Part shown: piece by piece, positions 31,765 through 43,568 of the stretch | Layout of the letters: each line of letters opens with the position of its first letter | Position numbering within the stretch: position 1 is the stretch's first letter | Origin: Rhizophlyctis rosea | Taxonomy: Eukaryota; Chytridiomycota; Chytridiomycetes; Rhizophlyctidales; Rhizophlyctidaceae | Reading direction: 5' to 3' | Length of the DNA: 64,000 bases | Assembly (NCBI GenBank): GCA_027596075.1 | Contig: JADGJC010000035.1 | Coordinates: 1-64,000, forward strand | Notes under the pieces: generated by a model | Databases searched by the model: none | What the model saw: the letters and a program-made list of their open reading frames with translations, nothing else | Told to the model about the DNA's origin: nothing | Translations under genes and position numbers: made by a program

Positions 31765-33974
31765 CTACACAACCCCATAGGACCTGACTCTAGAGAAAAT
31801 GAAAGGTTTCAATGTCCGTAGCGGTATATCGCTTTTCCAGTTCGGGTCGTTATCTCGTTCTTGAGTGTATTCCACTGCGTTTGAAAGTTGAATGAATGAG
31901 ATTTTCGACATTTTGCGGATGACTCCCGAAAAGTCAACCGTGCTCCAAACCGTCTGCAAAAACACTCACCCCACGCTAGCTTGTTATGCCGTCCACGCTT
32001 GGTACTGCTGAGCGTAAAACTACATTTGAACTGTGTTGGGAGAATTTCAAGAAAGAAACAAAAAACGCTGGTCAGCAAGCTGAATTTCGGGCGGGCGGTA
32101 GTGGTGTCGGTGGCGGTGCACGACTGTGCCTCCGCTCGTGAAGGTGGCATCATCCACCAGTCCACCATCACTCCCAAAAGCTCATTGCACTCACCAGCTG
32201 CCTAGGTCTATCCGGATCCCTCAACTGAGCATGTATAGATCGTCCACTCAACACATAGCTCCCGTTCATCCACCCTTTTTGGCGGCTATCACCTTGCATG
32301 ATTTTAACGGCGGTGGACGGTTCTGTGGTAGTTGTCCTGATACAAATCCGAATTAAGATACTTGACGACCTCATTTCATCAGACGCGAGATCCAATTCCA
32401 TACCACATAACACACCGCCCGTCTCCCCAGAAACGGAAAAATCTGAATCATGAATAAATACAGATCAGTTTCATATCAACGCCGAAATACACGAAGAAGA
32501 ATCTTCATACCGAAAGTAGGTGACTAGATGCACCGGCGCGTAGAACGTCTCGCCTTGCCCTTGCCGTATATCTGGATCATTCGAGAGTCAAAAACTCGTG
32601 TTCTCCAAGAAAGCAATGATCATTCAATGCTTACAGTTGATACGACTAATATATAGCTGGAGGCCATGAGTCAGTTAATTGTTAGTCGAAGAGCCGCAAA
32701 GATAAAGAACTCGTAACATACCCCATCCCTCCGCAACCGCGGCTTGTCCAACCACATTTTAAGCCAGTCATTTCCATACGTTAACCGAAGCTCCTCCGTC
32801 AGCGCACGATGTGGTTTTATCGGCCGATGTACGTTCTCGCACATGAACCGCCAGATAGATTGCTCATAGCATAGCAATGCCATTTGCCTAAATCGAACGT
32901 CAGTCGACTTGCAGAAGATCCAAATGATGATCGTATGATTTTTACTTGCAAACTAGGGACAATCGTGCTACGGCCGCTAGGTCGCGAAAAATGATCCATC
33001 TGACGATTTAACATCAGCAAGGTACGTCGCTTGACTCCTCGAACTACATCGGATAGACGACAAACCTCAAAATTTGCGTCACAATCTCATGCGGCAAATC
33101 AATCAAGAAACTCCGCTTCCCTTCCACCTCTCTTATAAAGTGCACGTCAGCCCCTCTGATTTGTTCTATGAGCTCGCTAACAGGTTTGTCGGTGGGTAGC
33201 GCGGAGACGTGCTGGTCGTGTTGACCATAATGATAGTACTGTGGTTCCGATTCACATTCAGCATTCGTGGTACACTCGGAAGCTCCAGACCAAAAACTCC
33301 ATACTGTATAGAATTCTGCATACGGATCATGAGTGTCCTCTTTTGCGTCCGACGGAAGTGACCGCTGGTAGTTTCTGAATGTTATGTCGACGTCTGGGTC
33401 CATTCTTGTCGCTGGAAGCAGTGTTGTGAGTTAGCGAAATTGCCATTGAAGTTCCTCCGATCCTTTTCCATATCAGTGAAATTGACCAATCATGTACCTT
33501 CGCGATATCCGCGAACGGCCGCAGCCAAGTTCCCCATTCGTTCATCACTAACTGCTTGCGTGTAAACCCGCAGAGCGGGACTCAAGTCTTTTAGGTGATC
33601 GTTTCGTGACGTTGGCTCGGAAAGCGCGGTTGGCTTGGTCTCTACCGCCTTGCTACTAGACTCCGCCGAGACCGGGCTTCGGGCATTGGCGAGTGATAGC
33701 TTTTCTACGGCTTTTTCTAGTGAAGGTGGTGCCGGTGCGCTACTACTAGAAGATATTGGAACAGCAGACGAAGATTTCGGTGTAGTTATGGGAGGTTGCT
33801 TCTGAGTGGTCTTTTTAGAGGAGACCTCGGCCTTCCACTGCTTTCGGAACTGTAGAGTGTACGAATTTGTTACTACCGACTCTGTCACGAACTCCAGAGG
33901 TCACTTGTTCATATTATATGTACCTCGTCGAGTTCCTCCTCCGTAGCTAAGGTTTTCAACGTTGGGTCCAGCAT
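31765..33974 (-). CDS. F-box protein, FBXO9/HRT3 type
   Basis: Substrate receptor of an SCF ubiquitin ligase. Eleven exons: 33974-33924, 33849-33498, 33411-33066, 32999-32946, 32887-32722, 32656-32635, 32571-32511, 32442-32416, 32336-32195, 32030-31970 and 31874-31765, 463 residues (human FBXO9 447). N-terminal part: Ser/Pro-rich linker and a MIT/TPR-like helix pair (ALRVYTQAVSDERMGNLAAAVRGYREATRMDPDVD). The F-box follows (DLPHEIVTQILRWIIFRDLA, RLSLVCK). The C-terminal FBXO9 domain is seen as GVYISRINYIRQGQGETFYAPVHLV, WMNGSYVLSG, SSTKRGRHNKLAW and the ending PFIFSRVRSYGVV. The junction 32416/32336 uses a weak GTGTGT donor; it was chosen because it restores the frame and aligns exactly with the family. 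Without it an apparent frameshift would be annotated. Confidence 0.92.
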
Positions 33975-34409
33975 TTCCTCTCAGCTCAAAATATGGGGAG
34001 ATAATGAGGACGTGATGGGTGTGATGGTGAACAAAGTCAAGTGTCAACTTTCTTCGGGAGTGTGTGAGGATGATGTCGAGATTTTATGGCCTAATTTCGA
34101 AGTGGCCTGGAACCGAGCTCTCGGATTCTGGACGGCAAAATACGCGGGTCGAGTTGCTCAAATGCTAGACCTCCGGATGTTGTGTGCGGATAATTCCGCA
34201 TAATTCTTGGTTTCTTGACTCTCTACATTCCGGGATCAGCAGCCGGCTTGTGCCATGAGGCCGCTTGGTAGCTCAATCCCCAAGCTACCCACTGGCCGTT
34301 CACTTGCGCTAATGAAAACGACAACAAACGAGTGGTAGGATGATATTAGTTGACTACATTCTAAATACATTTAGGCGCTCTGCAAATCTTTTTGGAGTCC
34401 GAGAGCCCA
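33975..34409. other. Intergenic
   Basis: Promoter of the F-box gene and 3' side of the GDT1 gene. The short plus frame at 34012-34203 has no support. Confidence 0.5.
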
Positions 34410-35785
34410 TCATGCCGCTTCTTGGTACATTTGGAACACATTGTGGAAGCTCGTAACCGCAAACACCAAAAATAGTACCCCGCCCACATATGTTACTGCA
34501 AAGTGAAAGATGAAAGGTACGATTAGTCATTTCAGTTCGTATGCTCCACACTTCGCTCCGGTACCATTGATCGCGATCACCTTACCTGTTTTGACACTGA
34601 TCCTTTGAGCGAGCTGCAATGTAATGAGAGAATATATGAGATTATGGAACGCGCAACGAATCGTCACCATCTGGAAATTTCGCGGTAGCTTCGGTACTTA
34701 CCATTCGTCCACCAATGACTGCTATGGAACTGCATACCAGGTGTCCAGCTACCGATCCAATAGTAACCCACCAGAAATCTTCTGCACCAGCCATTGCAAC
34801 AGCTGCGGTACAAAAACGGAAAGGAAATTTAGAAAGGTCATTTGTGGCTCGTCGAGTTGCCGAAAAACGAACTCCGAAAACTCGCGCGTTTACAAACACT
34901 GGTCCCCGCCATCCCCAATACTTACTTGCGATTTGACTCCTATCTCCCCACTCCGCCAAGAACGTCAACACGAATGCTTGAATCCAAATAGGCGAGAACA
35001 GTAGGTTCGCCAAGTTCATGCAACCCTCCCTCAATCCACCCTTGCCCCTCCGCGCTTTTCCCATCTCTTTCGACATGATATCACCCATCTTTCTCATCAT
35101 AGGCTTCTTGTCCTCATCCGCATCCTCGTCATCTCCCTTCTCAACCTCTCCCAATTCCATATCTTCGTCCTTCTTCGCCTGCTCCTCCCCTTCAATCTCC
35201 TGCACCACTTCCTCCAACTCTTCCTGCCCCTCGTCTCCCGTCATGTGGTAAGCGTCCCATAACATGCGCACACCGAAGACGAGGAACAAGAGGGCCGCGA
35301 GCATTTGGGTATGCTTTTTGGAGATGAGGTTGGGGACGACGTGACCCATGAAGGCGGAGAGAACGGTCATGACTAGGAGGGCGCCCATGGCAGCAGAAAG
35401 GATCAGGACGCGCGGAGACCTCATGGCCATTACGGCAGCAATAAAGAAGGTCTTATCGCCTATTTCTGATACGACGATGACGAGGAAGGACATGAGAATC
35501 GCCTAAATACAGACATACAAAGGTCATGAGTTATTGGTTGTTCCTTCGGGCTCGTTCCGTGTCGGTCTGAAGATCGGCCATTGCCGGTTGACCACCTGAC
35601 TGGTCGACCTTATGTCTGCAAATCTGTGCCTACCTTCCTGCTTGGCTCCTCGCCGACTATATCAGCCCCATCGAACCACCCCTTCGAATCGGCCCCTGCC
35701 GCAGCAACCTATTTGATGTGAGAAGCATTTAGTGAGGGTGCAGCTAAGGAGCAAGCGGTCGTTATGGTCAACTAACAGAGTCCAT
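34410..35785 (-). CDS. GDT1: GDT1/TMEM165-family Ca2+/Mn2+ transporter
   Basis: UPF0016 family; in yeast and humans a Golgi transporter bringing Mn2+ and Ca2+ into the lumen for glycosylation. Six exons (35785-35777, 35708-35634, 35502-34926, 34802-34702, 34613-34586, 34495-34410) give 291 residues. Both family signatures E-x-G-D-[KR]-[ST] are present: SEIGDKTFFIAAV in the first half and AEWGDRSQIATVAMAG in the second. Six to seven hydrophobic helices (SFLVIVVSEIGDK, LILSAAMGALLVMTVLSAFMG, MLAALLFLVFGVRM, IQAFVLTFLAEWGD, WWVTIGSVAGHLVCSSIAVIGG, VGGVLFLVFAVTSF) flank an acidic loop (DEDMELGEVEKGDDEDADED). The first coding exon is only nine bases (Met-Asp-Ser). It could supply Mn2+ to the glycosyltransferases found in this window, which is inference. 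Confidence 0.95.
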
Positions 35786-36201
35786 TTTGTTGTTTGTAAA
35801 TAACAAGGATTAGAAGGCAAGCGGTGTAACAAAGATCTATTGGGTATATCCCAGCAAACCAGTCAAGTGTTGCTCTAGGTGTCTGTACAAGATTCTAAAG
35901 CTCTGCTGAAACAATGTGAAGACGGCGACTGGGCGAAGGTCAAAAGTGGGGCCTTTCAATTTATTGCGGTGTTGCGTTCGTGGCGTCGCGCCCTGGTTGT
36001 GGATGGACGGGCGGGGGGTCAATGGCCAATTTGATCAGCATGACGATGAATTTGATCGTCGTCAAGGACCCTGACACGCGCGACTTACATCCCACGCCAA
36101 TCTCCCATCGCTTTACTTCCACCCAAAACATCCCTCTACTCGGCCTCATATCCATTTCCTCGAAAGGACACCTTTCAAAAGTCCACCTCCATAAGCCCAC
36201 T
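35786..36201. other. Intergenic, divergent promoters (GDT1 / TMEM17)
   Basis: No gene. The frame is open upstream of the TMEM17 start from 35980, with in-frame ATGs, but that part has no family similarity. Confidence 0.5.
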
Positions 36202-37160
36202 ATGGTCAATACAATCTCCATAACCGACTATCTCAGCCACACCCTCGACCGCACAGCCGAGAAGATGTTCCCTGAATACAAGCCGCTGCCACCCATCGGT
36301 ACTGTCCCACTAACACCAGGAACGTCATCGGACAAGTTTCCTTCACCAATTGCTGCAAAACAAGTGATGCCGCGCGGAGCAATCATGAACCGCAAAGGTG
36401 AAGCGTCGGGAGGCACGCATTCTGGCCATGTTCGCAGAAGCTGATCTTTATACAGAACAGGCAAACGCATCATCTCCTCCCTGCCAGTGCAAGTGCTCTT
36501 GTACTTCAACGTGTACCTCTTCCTCTTTTGGTTCATTGGCATGTGGGCTGTCATTCGATGGAAGGTAATGAGATACAGTAAATCCTAGTCTGCCCAATGG
36601 CACACGCGCTGATCTCCGCACCACATGTAGATGCAGTGGTTCAACATGGCCAAGATCAACGGCTTCCTCACCAACATCCTTTTCGCCATCTTCACGTGCA
36701 TTGAGCCTGGCAGGCTATGGCTGGGATACGTCGGCAACCTTCGTGAACAGGTGCATGCTTAAGTTTATCATACTCCTAGCCAACCGTTCTTGACACTGAG
36801 TTCCAATAGGTCCCCCATCTAAGTGGCACCCTCCTCCTAACCCTCTTCCCGCAACTTCTCATCGCCTTCTACTTTGCTGCAATCCAAGACCGCATAGCGG
36901 ATGGAGTGCGTCTCCCCTTTGAAAGTGCCATCAATGGCATCTATATCTTTTTCCTCATCGCGGAGCTGGGTGTGGGATACGTGGCGGCGAAGAGGATGAT
37001 CCGCATACAGGCGGCCGGGGTGGTCGCGGGAATGGGACTAGAGTTTGAGAGTCCCCCAGATCACGGAGGCGCTGATGTGGTAAGGGACTTTGATGAAGCT
37101 CGAATGGGAATGAAAAGAGATGGAAGTGGTGGTGAGCGTGATCGCAGAAAACAGAGATGA
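36202..37160 (+). CDS. TMEM17-family ciliary transition-zone protein
   Basis: TMEM17 belongs to the MKS/transition-zone module that gates entry of membrane proteins into cilia. Exons 36202-36397, 36461-36564, 36631-36750 and 36810-37160 give 256 residues (animal TMEM17 about 200). The Transmemb_17 core is clear: SSLPVQVLLYFNVYLFLFWF, a second helix FLTNILFAIFTCIEPGRLWLGYVGNLREQ with the conserved R-L-W/Y-L-G-Y-x-G-N-L motif, VPHLSGTLLLTLFPQLLIAFYF, and a fourth helix with the preceding P-F-E-S-A (LPFESAINGIYIFFLIAELGVGY). The N and C termini are soluble and longer than in animals; the tail is charged. Presence of the gene implies a flagellated stage. It is convergent with the TTC16-like gene, 308 bp between stops. 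Confidence 0.9.
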
Positions 37161-37468
37161 CCATTCACTCGGACAATGACTCTGGTGTGCAAGCTGTGCG
37201 AAAATTGTCATTCACAAAGTCCTTCCTCATTGGAGGATGGTGAGCAGCCCATTTGCCTGTCAGTGCTGGAGCCATTAGTGACAGAGCAAAACGGAACGCA
37301 CTTGCCCATGATGATGACGATGACTGGTTGGATACAAGAATCGCCTATTATCACTACACCTGATGCAATCATCCGATGTCTTTCAAAGCCCAAAACGTCT
37401 GCATGCCACATACACAAGTCAGTGAGATACCACTTTGGCATTTTAGTACCGGACAAAGGTTACTAGGT
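37161..37468. other. Intergenic, convergent 3' ends of two ciliary genes
   Basis: Short spacer between TMEM17 and TTC16 stop codons; nothing recognised. Confidence 0.5.
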
Positions 37469-40400
37469 CTACCCTGAAAATTTCAGCTCAACCTCATGTA
37501 CAACGCCACTGCCTCCTCCCCCGATAAACAGTGCACCTTTCTCCTTCCCTTCCCAGTTCCGACTCCCGGTTATGGTAGTCCCCTTCTTCAGATTGATCAA
37601 ACTCCCTGCACCGCTTCCATCACCCCTGCTAACCTTCCGCCCAAACTCGAGAGTAGACGCCTTCCCCCATTGCGGTGTGGCGGCTACCTTCGCACGATCA
37701 CCACTGTTAATACCCGTTCCCCTGCCAACTCTCCCAGGCCCACCCTCACCAACCGGGAGCGTCGGCAACTCCACAGGTGGTAAGGCCAATATATGGTTCT
37801 CACTTTCAGCTACTACCTCAACCTGCGGACTGGGGAAAGTTGCTTCGCGAGGTGTTGATGTAAGGGTGCGGTGCGATCTAGGTATCTCAGTGGTGGGAGG
37901 AGGCATGTGTGTCTTCATCACTTTTACCAATGGGGTCGTTGCAGGGGATTTGCGTGGCAGCATGTTTGGAGCTGTGGGGGGTGGTGTACGTGGGAGGGGA
38001 GCTGTTATGGTTTTGCCTGCAGTATTTCTCATTTAAGTATCGACATCCGGGTCTGGTAACCAAATTGCACTCAATCAAACCTCAATGAAAGGAGACACAC
38101 TCACCTATTAGGCCACTTCCACCTGCCGGCAGCACTCCAATAGGCACCGCCGTTTTCACTCTTCTCTGTGGTGGGAATGGATGCAGATCCTCAAAAGGCG
38201 GCGCTCCAGTAGTCAGCTCGGCGAACAACGCTTGGGCTTCGTGGTGAGTAGCATCAAGCCGTATAGCCATCTGAGCATCATGGCGCGCTTCATCCAGTTT
38301 CTTCAGTCGAGCGAACATCAGGTCGATAGCAACCATCCACAAGAAGAACAGCAACCACATACCTCCAAAAGATAAAACGCCTTGGCACGACGGAAGAAGT
38401 ACTCTGGTACAGTTGGATCAAAGTGGATGGCCTAGCGAGGAGCATAGGTCACCATCATTAGAATGCGATTGGTACTCTACAGCATAGCACCCTCTAGCGT
38501 CGTACCTGTGTCCAAGCCCCAACAGCATCCCTCCAATCCCCTTCCCCGAAGGCTTGTTCACCAATCTCGAACCACAGCTCCCCACACTTCTGTCCAGTCT
38601 CGTCATCCCTTGGATCAAGTTTGAGAACCATCGCAAGATCTCCAAGGCAGTCGTCAATGTTATCAAGGGCCTCATGGCATTCTGCCAGTGACCGGTACAG
38701 GGGGCATCAGCAATTGTGTTTGATGGGGAGATGTCACATTGCACACTGAGGTTGCAGATTGACTTACCCGCCCGATTCCGATAAATGGTGCCTTCATGAG
38801 CGTTCCATTCCAATGCAGTCGTAAAGCACTTCACAGCCCATGTATGATTGCCACTCCTATGTTGTAGAAAGGGTGTAAGATCAGAGGGTGAGACAATGGG
38901 ATTATTTCAGAAGATTGGAGGTAGCGCACACTCTTGTCCCGATCTAGTTTTCCTTCATTGGACTGCTGATGTCTGCCAAAAGCGGCCACTACTCAAACCC
39001 GGGGATCTTCGGAATAGTCACATCACATGGCTTACCTGGCAGCATCCACACCCATCCGATTATACACACTGGCCAAATGCCTTTTCACCTCCTCCTCTCG
39101 ATCCTTATCAAACCCCTCACTCGTCAAAACCTCCCGAAAATCTTCCACTGCTCCATCGTACTGACGTAATTCAGCTAATGTGGCGCCTCTGATGTTTGAG
39201 AGACAGACTTGGGTTTGACCTATCTTCCATTGCATGACCACAATGACAGTGCCAGCCGCCAACTCCTACCTCTTCAGTCTTACAACCCAGTCACCAGGAT
39301 GCAACTCCACAGCATGATTCAGAAAATGAACAGCATTTCCCAACTGCCCTTTGAGGATCTGTTCGCTTGCCTTGTTCTTGTATCCGACAGCAGTGGAATG
39401 GACATACTTTGATAGACCAGTCAGTTCTGGGTGCGATGGGTTGAGATGCTTTGCAGTCGTGTAGTCAATGTTTGCAAATTCAACCTGCAGCCGAGTTAGT
39501 CACATATATATGATCCTAACATTGAAGAAGGACTTTCATTTTACATTATCCAGTTGTTGGTATATCTTTGCCCGGAGGATATAGTAGTCTACGTTGGAGC
39601 CGGAAATCTCGGTTGTAAGAACATAGAGGATCTCCAGGGCTTCGTCATATTGCTCAAGCCCGATGTGAGCTAATGCCCTGCAGATGTGTCAAGAGGAGCA
39701 GACGGTTGTCAACATCAAGTGGAAGAGCGAGATATTGGAATGGTCCAAGAGGGGTTCATACCCACATACATCCTGACCAACACACTCTCCCGGTTCATTT
39801 CACAATCCATCGCCGTTTTGAAGGCTTCCTGTGGGGAAGGTGCAACCGTCGAGTCAGCTGCGACATCAAATACTCTTCACTGGGGGACATGAGGTGGTCC
39901 CAGGAACCGAGCATAACAGCATACTCACCAACGCCTCACCAAATCTCCTCTCATCAAGCAATATCTGACCCCAAGTATAGATGCCCGGACCCATCAACTT
40001 CGTCACAACCCATCTACTAGGCCACCTATTCTCGACATCTTCCACATCCCCGTCACCTTCCCCACTCAAGACCTCCAATCCCCGCCTCATCATACTCTCC
40101 CGCTCATTCATCTCCCGCACGCATACAACGCATTGCCGGTAACTTGCGATGGCAGCAGGGAAGTCGAGTGCTTGTAAGTAAGATTGGGCACGATGTAGGT
40201 GGTAGGACGGTTCGAGGGATTGGAGGTATATTGCGCGTGTGAAGTCGGCGGTTGCGGTGGAGGGGTTTGGGATGGGGCGGGTGGTTGTGTGGAGGGTTTG
40301 CAGGCCGCGGAGGTTGCTGTTTGGCGGAAGTTAGGTCAGTCGGCTGATCTTGAGTAAATGAGTGCACTTGAAAGATAGTTGCAAGACCATACTAGACTTC

Positions 40401-40493
40401 AGCTTGCTCGGCTTTGAGCTGTGTTGCAGGACGAGATGCTGTGATATGTGGCTGTGTACTGACACGACTTCGAGGTGGTGAGCTTCGCAACAT
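37469..40493 (-). CDS. TTC16-like tetratricopeptide-repeat protein
   Basis: TTC16 is a TPR protein of ciliated organisms. Eleven exons (40493-40393, 40316-39929, 39828-39770, 39677-39545, 39484-39270, 39188-39036, 38856-38768, 38681-38506, 38431-38363, 38300-38105, 38016-37469) give 708 residues. At least eight TPR units are visible, for example ADFTRAIYLQSLEPSYHLHR, ALAHIGLEQYDEALEILYVL, GQLGNAVHFLNHAVELHPGD, ATLAELRQYDGAVEDFREVL, AVKCFTTALEWNAHEGTIYR, AVGAWTQAIHFDPTVPEYFF and KKLDEARHDAQMAIRLDATH. The order and the phrase QYDGAVEDFREVL match human TTC16. The last exon is a disordered Pro/Thr/Ser-rich tail. The start at 40493 is the ATG in frame with NLRGLQTLH; an upstream frame from 40626 is out of frame. 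Probably part of the axoneme or basal body; exact role not established. Confidence 0.85.
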
Positions 40494-40861
40494 GGTCGCC
40501 ACAATAGCAAGGCGGATGCTTGCAGTTCAGACTTTCAGGTTCGATTGCTGCAAGATAATCAATGGGAAAGACAAACGAATGATCCAACAACGTTGAAACC
40601 TCGTCACGCGGCGGTGAAACCTGCATTACATAATCACATTGGACAATCTTTGTTTACAAACATTTGGTATTTTGAAAGGTCGTACTGATTTGTCTCAATA
40701 CAATCGAGAATGAGAAGCTCAACAAGTATATTTAAGCAAGCCAGCATAGAGATGCAGAAGCTATGCATGACAGTCGCACCTATAAATATACTATACAAGA
40801 TCTATGTGCAAAGGAGAAAGAAACTATCTAACAAAAGATCTAATATACAACTAAGAATGAC
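40494..40861. other. Intergenic
   Basis: AT-rich interval between the TTC16 start and the 3' end of the glycosyltransferase-like gene. Nothing recognised. Confidence 0.5.
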
Positions 40862-42648
40862 CTACGCCGATGCAAGAACATCCTGCAAATCATCTACAAA
40901 AAACCCATCTAATTCTACTCCCGTCTCAGCTCCATCCGCCCTTTCCACGTCACCCGATTCCTCTTTCCCTCCAGTCCGACCCTTCCACCTCACATCCGCC
41001 CCTCTTTGTCTCTCCTCGTAAATCTTCTTTCCATGATCCGTCAGAAACTTTCTTCCATTCAAATGGAACAGATGACTCGTCCTCCCATTGTCAGGATAAT
41101 ACAGCCACGTCGCATACTTCTTATGGACCTCTATGCCTTCTTCGGGTGTTGGGCGCTTGATGTCTCCGAGCTGGAACTGGCCAAAGGTGTCTTCGATGAA
41201 GTCGCCTCTTTGAAAGCGGTTCTGAGAGAAGACGAAGTTTCGATAATGGTCGGTAGATGCTATGTGGTTCTGGATGCAAGATGTTCAGTTGATTCAGTTT
41301 CTGCATCGAGTCGAGCATACAGCGCAAAACGCCTTCTACCTTGTCAAACCAAAAGAACAATCTAGCAAGCGGAATGTCGAACCGCCCATCTTCGACGGCA
41401 CTGGGGGGCAAGCCTCTGCCCTTTCCCTTCTTTTCAGCATATTCGGCAATGCGAGCGCTAATGAAGCCAACATACTTCACTTCTTCGTGGTGTCGCTCCA
41501 TCGTTTTCAAGATGGAGAGGAGATCGAGCGGCTCAACGAACTGCCAATCATGTTGAATGATGAGAACGTACGGGGTGTGCACGTAAGAGAGCGCGGTGCG
41601 TACGCAGAGAGCAAAACCCAAGCGATCGGAAAGAGTAACGATTCGTAAACGAGTCTGATGGACTGAAGAAGCATTTGTCGTATCTGGAGTGGCATTAGAT
41701 GGAGGACGAGACGGCACTTTGGAGGGAGCTGACACGCTCAGTGCAGACGTGATTTGGGCTAACGCCCGAGTTTGAGGTCCGGAACGAATATGGTCGGTAT
41801 GGGTCGCAATAACGTAGTTGCGGTGGAACCGTGGCGCGGGATCAGGAGAAGGGAGGTTGCTGGCAATGAGTTGGTCGATGCGCGAAGAGCCAGCCGGAAC
41901 TGGATCAACTGGTTCAAAATCTACTAGTCCGACAGTATCTGCCCGACCAGGCGGAACGATATGGTGGTTGAGAGCCGACGGTGCGGGAATGAGATTTGAA
42001 GGGTTGGTGGAGAGTGGGGTTGAGGTATCGGGTAAGCGGTTCAACAGTAGTTCCGTGGCCTTCTGGATATAGAGCGTGTAGTTCCTTCCCGTTTCGGCGC
42101 TGACGCGACCGGACTTTGGTTGGTCGTTGGTGTGGTGACGCCAGCCGTCAAATGTGACTATCAAGTCGCAATCCGATATTCCTGGCACCATGGCAAAAGA
42201 GGCCAGGACTTGCTCCAGAATACTAGTAGAAGGGTGCGATTGTATGGGAGAGGTGGTCAAAATAACTGTCAGTCGAGAGCGTAGATAGTCGCTATCCGGT
42301 CCGGGTAGGGGTGCAGGAAGGTTGGAAGGGTTTGCAGGCAGCGGACCCGACCGTCGTGGTGAGGAAGTGACCATCGCGGCTTCTCTGCTTCCGAACCAGC
42401 GTTGCAATGGACTCGATGAAGAGTGCGCAATGTTGTTACTCTTCTTGCCGCCTCCTACACCTGATAGACTGATGAGCACGAAATTCTTGTGAACAGGTGC
42501 GAGGAAAGAAAGACAAGTCACAACCGGTGCGAGTCAGATTCGAGAACTGAACCTTTGTGCAATGCAGCACAGTGACCAACCCGCAAAATACAGCCAAGCC
42601 ACCAACTGCACCCCTGGCCTGGCCTGCCTGGCCAAGATTGGGTTTCAT
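40862..42648 (-). CDS. Glycosyltransferase-like type II membrane protein
   Basis: Three exons (42648-42553, 42485-41340, 41269-40862) encode 549 residues. Exon 1 supplies a hydrophobic signal-anchor (GAVGGLAVFCGLVTVLHC), followed by a Ser/Pro-rich stem and a large domain beginning SRLTVILTTSPIQSHPSTSILEQVLASF. The pattern of a start strand, a helix and then CDLIVTFDGW, later LGFALCVRTALSYVHTPYVLIIQHDWQFVEPLDLLSILKTM, resembles GT-A folded glycosyltransferases; QHDWQF lies where a DxD motif would be expected. The C-terminal half has FFWFDKNHIASTDHYRNFVF, RGDFIEDTFGQFQ and KKYATWLYYPD. I cannot place it in a named family. If the exon 1 join is wrong, translation would begin at the internal ATG 42374 and the anchor would be lost. 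The second intron (41270-41339) contains CTGAAC as a branch site. Confidence 0.65.
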
Positions 42649-42776
42649 CTCAGTTTCATCTGCGTTTCGTCTGGCGTTCCGTCACTAAAAGCTGTCTCAT
42701 CGTCCACACTTTCTCACGAGTCTGCAATATGTCCAAAGATGTAATATAACAGGCTTGCAACAGTATTCATAGCATA

Positions 42777-43568
42777 ATGACTACCGTGGAGGCCAATATT
42801 ACCTCCTCACATTTGCGTCGGTATGTTACCAAACTCATTGGGAGTTTTGAAGCATATCAACCCATTCGAAGTTTTCAACGGTGACTTTCAGATCCCTAGC
42901 GCCAACACACCAAGCATCCCCTTTCGACCTTTACCTTCCCTTCGGATCCAAACCAGCTCATTCTGCTCCTCTCGTATCTAGCCCAAGCGGACAAAACTCT
43001 TCAACCAGAAGCAATCTCCGTCTCCCAGTCACACCTTCAACGTGTCTAGTCATCAAAAACGCAGTTGGCCACAATGAGTAAGCGTCTATTGGGTACTTTG
43101 GCACATCAAAACCCAAAGCCTACAACTCTTGCACAGGACGAATTTTGATGATTCAGACTTCTTGAAGGAAGTAGAAACTGCAGTATGCGACAGGTTGATG
43201 CAAGTGGCTGGGGTCATAAATGTGAAATTGGAACTTTCGGTGAGGGCCTAAAAGTACTTTTTTGGTACCAAAGTCGTCGACTGATAAGCTCATCAGGGCT
43301 GGGTATTCGTCAAGTGCGAAACTCCACAAGGAGCGCTCAGTATTATAGATCAAGTAGATGGAAAATACGTAAGAAACAGAGTAGTAAGTTCTCGCCCAAA
43401 AGCCTCGTATCCGCAAGTTGTTCATCGCCTCTTCAGATTAGTATTGAATCCTGTCCTGAGGACATATACGACCGATACATAAATCCCAACAAGAAGCCAC
43501 TCCATCTATGTGGTTTGGACATTCATACCAATGCCGCTAAACGCAATGGAAGCTGCGCGTATCACTGA
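42777..43568 (+). CDS. Small RRM-like protein
   Basis: Five exons (42777-42820, 42892-43077, 43137-43239, 43297-43368, 43437-43568) give 178 residues. A Ser/Pro-rich N-terminal half is followed by a short alpha-beta unit that reads like one RNA-recognition motif: DDSDFLKEVETAVCDRLMQVAGVINVKLELS then GWVFVKCETPQGALSIIDQVDGKYI, where the second part has the hydrophobic strand-then-helix pattern of RNP1 and helix 2. RNP1 aromatic residues are not well kept, so RNA binding is uncertain. Start is the first ATG, only 128 bp from the divergent glycosyltransferase-like gene, so the two share a compact promoter. No specific family was recognised; the splice phases all agree, which supports a real gene. 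Confidence 0.65.

Noticed and set aside
32195..32442. Frameshift in the F-box gene
   Set aside because: Explained by a 79-bp intron with a weak donor that restores both frame and family alignment.
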